A stretch of DNA of 37,098 bases. Source: Bacteroidia bacterium (GTDB lineage Bacteria > Bacteroidota > Bacteroidia > Cytophagales > Cyclobacteriaceae). The notes under the pieces were generated by a model that had not been told where the DNA came from, did not search any database, and saw only the letters and a list, made by a program, of their open reading frames with translations. Below are positions 33,124-37,098 of this stretch, piece after piece (position 1 is the stretch's first letter; every line of letters begins with the position of its first letter). A program made the position numbers and the translations under genes. The stretch is from the NCBI GenBank assembly GCA_030426345.1, contig JAUHYU010000052.1:1-37098 (forward strand), in the 5' to 3' direction.

Positions 33124-33999
33124 ATGAAAATTGACAAACTTTTTCATCGCCCCACGCTTTCGTACAAGGACAACCGTATTTATAATATCTTCAATATTCT
33201 GATGATTATGGCAATTATTGTTCTTGTCATTATAATTGTCTTTTTGCTCAGTATTGATGCTATCATGCCATTTTGGATCTGCATCGGTGAAATAGCGATT
33301 TTCTTTGCGCTTATGATTCTGCACATCAAAGGTTATTTCTTAATCTCCAGATATATTTTTTTCTGCTTTGCTATCCTCATGCAAGTATTCGGTAGTTTGT
33401 ATCATGGGGAGAACGGGGGCTACGATTTTCTATTCTTAACCACAGCATTTTGCCCCGTATTATTTTTTGAAAAAAGAGCACATTATCTTTCCTTGTTTGT
33501 TTTTAGCATTTCCACTTTTATTTTGGTCAAAATGCTTTATGCACATGTAGAACCTTTGCTGCCTTTTGAAAAACCGTTATTACTACCTTATTACTTAAAT
33601 ATTCTGATCAGCACAGTTCTTATTTACTTCTGTTTTGACCTTTTTAAATCTGAGCACCTGAAATATGAACAGGTACTTCACGAAAAAAACGATAAGATCA
33701 ATCAGCAAAAAGAGACATTGGTAAATGCTAAAGACCAATTAGAGGTCTTGCTTGAGGCAAAATCCAAGAAGCTGGAAGTCCAAAATCTTGGGATTAACAA
33801 ATATGCCTACCTTAATTCGCATAGGGCTCGGAGTCCCTTAGCTCGAATATTGGGCCTGGTTAACCTTTTAGAATATGAAGACCTAAACGATGAAGAGAAA
33901 CGAAGCTATTACTTCAATTCGATCAGTGCCAATGCCAAAGATTTAGACGATGTTTTGAAAGAAATTACTTTAATTTTAGACAAAGATTTAGAAGGTTGA
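33124..33999 (+). CDS. Sensor-histidine-kinase-like protein lacking the ATPase domain
   Basis: A 291-residue membrane protein with about six helices in residues 22-172. A coiled coil (180-220: EKNDKINQQKETLVNAKDQLEVLLEAKSKKLE) is followed by a dimerisation/phospho-acceptor (HisKA-type) segment with the H-box NSHRARSPLARILGL, His233. It then ends after two helices (NSISANAKDLDDVLKEI) at an in-frame TGA, so the HATPase_c domain and its N, G1 and G2 boxes are absent. The 130 bases after the stop contain no continuation that I can see. Either it is a natural short form that takes phosphoryl groups from another kinase, or it is a truncated gene. Confidence 0.8.
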   Translation: MKIDKLFHRPTLSYKDNRIYNIFNILMIMAIIVLVIIIVFLLSIDAIMPFWICIGEIAIFFALMILHIKGYFLISRYIFFCFAILMQVFGSLYHGENGGYDFLFLTTAFCPVLFFEKRAHYLSLFVFSISTFILVKMLYAHVEPLLPFEKPLLLPYYLNILISTVLIYFCFDLFKSEHLKYEQVLHEKNDKINQQKETLVNAKDQLEVLLEAKSKKLEVQNLGINKYAYLNSHRARSPLARILGLVNLLEYEDLNDEEKRSYYFNSISANAKDLDDVLKEITLILDKDLEG

Positions 34000-34130
34000 A
34001 AACTGACCTCTCAATTTATAGGACAGGTATTAACGAGATTTAAATTTACCGCATGACCATGAGTTTTCGTACTTCTTTTCTCAGATATTGGCTTTATATG
34101 ATTTTGTCATAGATGTCCCTGTGTCTTCTC

Positions 34131-34727
34131 CTACTCTTCTAACCGATTAATGTGTAGATAATTGAAATCAGCAGAAAATCCATTTTCCTTAGGGCTGCAC
34201 CCATAAATACCAACCTGAACTTCCGGTTGATCAAAAAGTTGGAACATCCGCATTTGCACCCAAGAAGCATTATTTTCATGGAAATATGATACTTTATAGC
34301 ATGATCCTTTTCTTGAAATGCGCAACTTATAGCTGGTGAATTTATCTTCCACATCTTGCGTGGACCAGTCGGAATATCCGTGATTTGTCACAACAGCACC
34401 GAGTTTGTTGGGCTCGTCATTTTCATATTCTACAGAAGTCTTGACCCAGCACTGATCAGAAGCGCGCACCATCAATCCAGCCTGATCGTATTGGTTTTTA
34501 TAATTGCACTGAATATGCGAATCCAACACAAAATCCCCCTTGATATTTGCATAGAGAAAATGCCCATTGTCGGCCTGGAAGCCATAATGTGTGCGCTGCC
34601 AAAAATCAGTTTCCTTGTCAGTATAAAGGTGTAATTGATTGTTTTTTATCAACCACTTTGCTGGCTCATGGTGCCATTGCAGTTTTTCGTTGATGGTTTG
34701 TTTATCAAAGTCTTCTCGTAAAATCAT
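34131..34727 (-). CDS. DUF1349 (concanavalin-like) protein
   Basis: A 198-residue beta-rich protein of the DUF1349 group, a jelly-roll fold related to lectins and glucanases: FLYANIKGDFVLDSHIQ, YDQAGLMVRASDQCWVKTSVEYE, VVTNHGYSDWSTQ and QVGIYGCSPKENGFSADFNYLHI. No signal peptide, so it is cytoplasmic. The ATG at 34727 begins the domain; the frame is open to a TTG at 34760. Members bind or act on sugars, but no activity is established. It is divergent from the aldolase gene at 34899, 171 bases apart, and may share its control. Confidence 0.85.
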   Translation of the reverse strand: MILREDFDKQTINEKLQWHHEPAKWLIKNNQLHLYTDKETDFWQRTHYGFQADNGHFLYANIKGDFVLDSHIQCNYKNQYDQAGLMVRASDQCWVKTSVEYENDEPNKLGAVVTNHGYSDWSTQDVEDKFTSYKLRISRKGSCYKVSYFHENNASWVQMRMFQLFDQPEVQVGIYGCSPKENGFSADFNYLHINRLEE

Positions 34728-34898
34728 ATTTCTCGTTTTGTATGTTAATTTTATGTCCAAAGTTGAGGCTTAACTCTATATGTTCCAAACTTCTGATCAC
34801 GTTATCAAATTTATCAAAGCGCCTATAGTACGATGTCTCAGCTGTTGAGTATATCTTAATGTATTTACATTGCTAATTTTACGCTATATTATCATTTA

Positions 34899-35726
34899 AT
34901 GACTACTTTTCTTCGAGATAACCTGACTCAAAAGCTCAGCAATGGACAGAACGTCTATGGCACTTGTATCACGACCACAGCGCCGATGTGGCCAAAGGTC
35001 ATGGCAAATGCTCCACTGGATTTCGTTTTTTTAGATACAGAACATATTGCTATCTCGCGACCTGAATTATCCAGAATGTGTAGGCAATATACTGCAATTG
35101 GTGTGACGCCGATTGTGCGCATACCAAAACCTGATCCGTACCGTGCCAGCCAGGTGATCGACGATGGGGCGATTGGGGTCATTGCCCCGTATTTGGAAAA
35201 TGTAGAGCAGATCAAGCAAATGATCGGAGCCACAAAGTACAGGCCTTTGAAAGGAGAGAAGCTGGACGCGATACTCCATGGAAAATCTACGCCTTCTTCC
35301 GAGTTAAAAACCTATTTGGACGAGTATAATCACGGGAACCTATGCATTGCAAATATAGAAAGCATCCCTGCTGTCGAGCGTTTGGATGAGCTGTTGAGCT
35401 TGGATGGGTTGGATGCTGTTTTTATTGGCCCACACGATCTCTCGATCAACATGGGAATCCCTGAGCAATATGACCATCCTGATTTTAAAAAGACGGTAAA
35501 AACCATCATTCAGAAAGCCAGAGCGCATACGTTGGGCGTTGGTATTCACTTTTCATTCGAGCCTCAGCGGCAAATTGATTGGATAAAAGAAGGTGTAAAT
35601 ATTGTGATCCATAGTTCCGATATGGCACTTTTTAGTCAGCGGCTTCGCGATGATATTGCAGCAATCCGGTCTGCAAGTGGAGATGAGTTAGACAGCAATT
35701 CATCAGGAGATTCAACAACTATTTAG
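34899..35726 (+). CDS. HpcH/HpaI-family aldolase
   Basis: Class II metal-dependent aldolase of the HpcH/HpaI family, which splits 2-keto-3-deoxy acids (for example 4-hydroxy-2-oxoheptanedioate, 2-keto-3-deoxy-L-rhamnonate or sugar-acid equivalents) to pyruvate and an aldehyde. Active residues are in place: His49 (FLDTEHIAI), Arg74 (PIVRIP), Glu154 (ANIESIPAV) and Asp180 (FIGPHDLSINMG), at the spacing of the family's His45/Arg70/Glu149/Asp175. The first 20 residues and the last 20 (Ser/Asp-rich) are less conserved. In this setting of exported glycosidases and a sugar porter, it suits breakdown of a deoxy-keto sugar acid; the exact substrate is not known. Confidence 0.9.
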   Translation: MTTFLRDNLTQKLSNGQNVYGTCITTTAPMWPKVMANAPLDFVFLDTEHIAISRPELSRMCRQYTAIGVTPIVRIPKPDPYRASQVIDDGAIGVIAPYLENVEQIKQMIGATKYRPLKGEKLDAILHGKSTPSSELKTYLDEYNHGNLCIANIESIPAVERLDELLSLDGLDAVFIGPHDLSINMGIPEQYDHPDFKKTVKTIIQKARAHTLGVGIHFSFEPQRQIDWIKEGVNIVIHSSDMALFSQRLRDDIAAIRSASGDELDSNSSGDSTTI

Positions 35727-35944
35727 TGCTTGTCCATAAAGTCCAGACAAGCTCCAAATAACAAAAAATCAAAGATCAAATAAATAACAAAAATGCAAAT
35801 TCGAAAATCCAAAACTCCCTTAAAATTGAAATTTTAGCCATTGAAATTTATTTGTGATTTATAATTTGAGAATTGTGATTTATGGTTTCCCAAAAATTTA
35901 CTTTATAGAAAGATACTATCTAACCTGCTTTTTAAAATTATAGA
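35727..35944. other. Intergenic gap with hairpin
   Basis: A 218-base AT-rich gap between two plus-strand genes. A stem GCTTGTC (35728-35734) pairs with GACAAGC (35746-35752) just after the aldolase stop but lacks a T-run. TTGTGATTTAT occurs twice near 35852 and 35875. No gene is visible. Confidence 0.4.
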
Positions 35945-37098
35945 ATGAAATATATACTATTATCCATAGTCGCTTTTTTGAGTGCCTCATTTATTTCGAG
36001 CCCTACAGAAAGGAAATTCAATCAAGAAGTGGCTAAAATCCATGGAGCAGATTCCGGTCTTCCTGATGCGGCTGTTGAGTCCATTTTTATAAGTGATAAA
36101 AAACAACTGGCACTTTCCCAGGGTCAATATTTTGAATGGAATGGAAATTCATGGAAAAATACTAAAAATAAAATAGGGAAACGGCATCATGCTTTAGAGG
36201 GGCTGCCTTCCAGCGCCGGGAAATTATTATCCTCAGTTTCTAATAAAGGGGAAATTTTTGCGGGATGTGAAAATGGCTTATACCAACAAAAAGAAAACTC
36301 TTGGGAATTGATATTGCCTTCAGATGAAAACTATAGTTGGGCACCCAAAGATGTGGCAGCGTTAACAGTGGATACTGAAGGGCGATTGTGGTTTGGATCA
36401 CGCGAAGGAGTCGGAAGGCTGGATCATGGGAAATGGAAGCTTTTTACCGGTGCGGAAGGCTTACCATATAATCACTTCACCTGCGCTGCATCAGGATCAT
36501 ATGGAGAAGTTTGGTTTGGCACCGAAAAAGGTGCGATCCGTGTCGAGGGAGATTATTTCTATTATCGATTTAGTAGAAGATGGTTGCCGGATGATCATGT
36601 AAATGACATTGCTGTGGATAAACAAGGAACAGCATGGATAGCCACCAACAAAGGAGTGGCCCAAATATCCTCGAAATCCATGACGTATGAAGAAAAGGCA
36701 GCTTATTTCACCAAGCAAACAGAAGATCGTCACAACAGGATGGGGTTTATCTCCCCCAATCACCTGAAAATACCTTTCGATGCTAGTTCATTTGAACTGA
36801 GCATTTCTGACAATGATGGCATGTACACGTCGATGTATGGAGCGGCTCAGGCTTTTAGATATGCAGTTACTGGTGATGAGGAAGCAAAGGAGTTGGCAGA
36901 TCGCAGCTTCAAGGCATGCAAGTGGCTGGTGGACATCACGCATGAGCCCGGATTTCCGGCAAGGGTAATAATTCCTGTAGATTTTCCCGAACCGGTCAAT
37001 GAAATTTATAGTAAAGAATACAACAAACGACACCAAAAATCAGACCCATTTTGGAAGGATATTTACCCGAGATTTCCGTTAAGTGAGGATGGAAACTA
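35945..37098 (+). CDS. Exported propeller-plus-helical-barrel protein (5' part)
   Basis: Open from ATG 35945 to the window edge; 384 residues are present. A signal peptide MKYILLSIVAFLSASFISS comes first. Residues about 30-245 form blades of the two-component-regulator propeller type: GLPDAAVESIFIS, GEIFAGCENGLYQ, DVAALTVDTEGRLWFGSREGVGRL, CAASGSYGEVWFGTEKGAI and DIAVDKQGTAWIATNKGVAQI, with the WFG/WIAT and NGL/KGV repeats. From about 250 the character changes to helical, with DNDGMYTSMYGAAQAFRY, EEAKELADRSFKACKWLVDI, GFPARVIIP and DPFWKDIYPRFP, resembling an alpha/alpha-toroid glycosidase-type domain. It is not a full sensor kinase so far; the propeller may serve as a ligand-binding module for a helical enzyme. 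No catalytic residue is proved. Confidence 0.7.
   Translation, partial: MKYILLSIVAFLSASFISSPTERKFNQEVAKIHGADSGLPDAAVESIFISDKKQLALSQGQYFEWNGNSWKNTKNKIGKRHHALEGLPSSAGKLLSSVSNKGEIFAGCENGLYQQKENSWELILPSDENYSWAPKDVAALTVDTEGRLWFGSREGVGRLDHGKWKLFTGAEGLPYNHFTCAASGSYGEVWFGTEKGAIRVEGDYFYYRFSRRWLPDDHVNDIAVDKQGTAWIATNKGVAQISSKSMTYEEKAAYFTKQTEDRHNRMGFISPNHLKIPFDASSFELSISDNDGMYTSMYGAAQAFRYAVTGDEEAKELADRSFKACKWLVDITHEPGFPARVIIPVDFPEPVNEIYSKEYNKRHQKSDPFWKDIYPRFPLSEDGN

Overview
The window looks like chromosomal DNA of a member of the phylum Bacteroidetes/Bacteroidota, probably a Cytophagales-like marine or soil organism. This is inferred from gene content and signals, not from any database match. The evidence is: a lipoprotein-type TamA homologue (TamL); a Bat (aerotolerance) gene set; DUF4230 and MORN-repeat proteins; a LytTR-type response regulator; a TAnnTTTG promoter in front of the tRNAs; weak Shine-Dalgarno sequences; and AT-rich DNA with very short gaps between genes. 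There is no rRNA, CRISPR array, transposase or recognisable integrase in the window.

Layout. (1) 1-468: 5' part of a minus-strand LVIVD-type lipoprotein gene. (2) 828-6178: a plus-strand run of five genes that reads as one envelope module. It encodes a zinc amidase with an SH3b domain, a membrane-anchored DUF5675 protein, a four-helix membrane protein, a DUF4230 putative lipoprotein, and a 764-residue membrane-anchored protein that carries a diverged, split DUF4230 core and an internal duplication. (3) 6257-10324, minus strand: pcm, acyl-CoA thioesterase, an unknown protein, proB, proA. (4) 10619-15213: LytTR regulator converging on PAP2 phosphatase, hemF and tamL. (5) 15230-22655: an RNA 2'-O-methyltransferase, then a long tightly packed minus-strand run, read from the high-coordinate end: batB-like, batC-like TPR, Gln/Glu-rich secreted protein, MORN protein, purC, STAS, rnz, and a queuosine-precursor transporter. 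(6) 22821-23846: a promoter, tRNA-Ser(GCU) and tRNA-Pro(UGG), followed by a 741-bp stretch bounded by copies of the tRNA-Pro 3' end and holding one XRE-type regulator. (7) 24022-30288: a secreted PI-PLC-like hydrolase, a Tat-type sialidase-like propeller, a sugar-porter MFS transporter and a GH42-like glycosidase. (8) 30290-34000: accessory DNA with an unknown two-gene unit, an antitoxin with a decayed PIN toxin, and a histidine-kinase-like protein without an ATPase domain. (9) 34131-37098: a DUF1349 protein, an HpcH/HpaI aldolase and the 5' part of a propeller plus helical protein; these look like a continuation of the catabolic locus in (7).

How they work together. The blocks in (3)-(5) are mostly housekeeping: proline, haem and purine synthesis, tRNA maturation and modification, protein repair, outer-membrane assembly. 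Blocks (7) and (9) look like one carbohydrate/glycoconjugate scavenging locus split by the accessory island. It exports hydrolases, imports a sugar by a proton-coupled porter, and has an aldolase that could cleave a 2-keto-3-deoxy acid.

The strongest undescribed-looking signals are: (a) the palindrome TCCATGGA, which I count 15 times (CCATGG about 26 times) against an expectation near 0.5 and 5, falling in all reading frames in genes and forming the loop or centre of several terminators; (b) the five-gene amidase/DUF5675/DUF4230 module; (c) the tiny tRNA-Pro-associated element; and (d) accessory cassettes separated by related palindromic terminators with shared downstream sequence. All positions, counts and alignments were made by eye.
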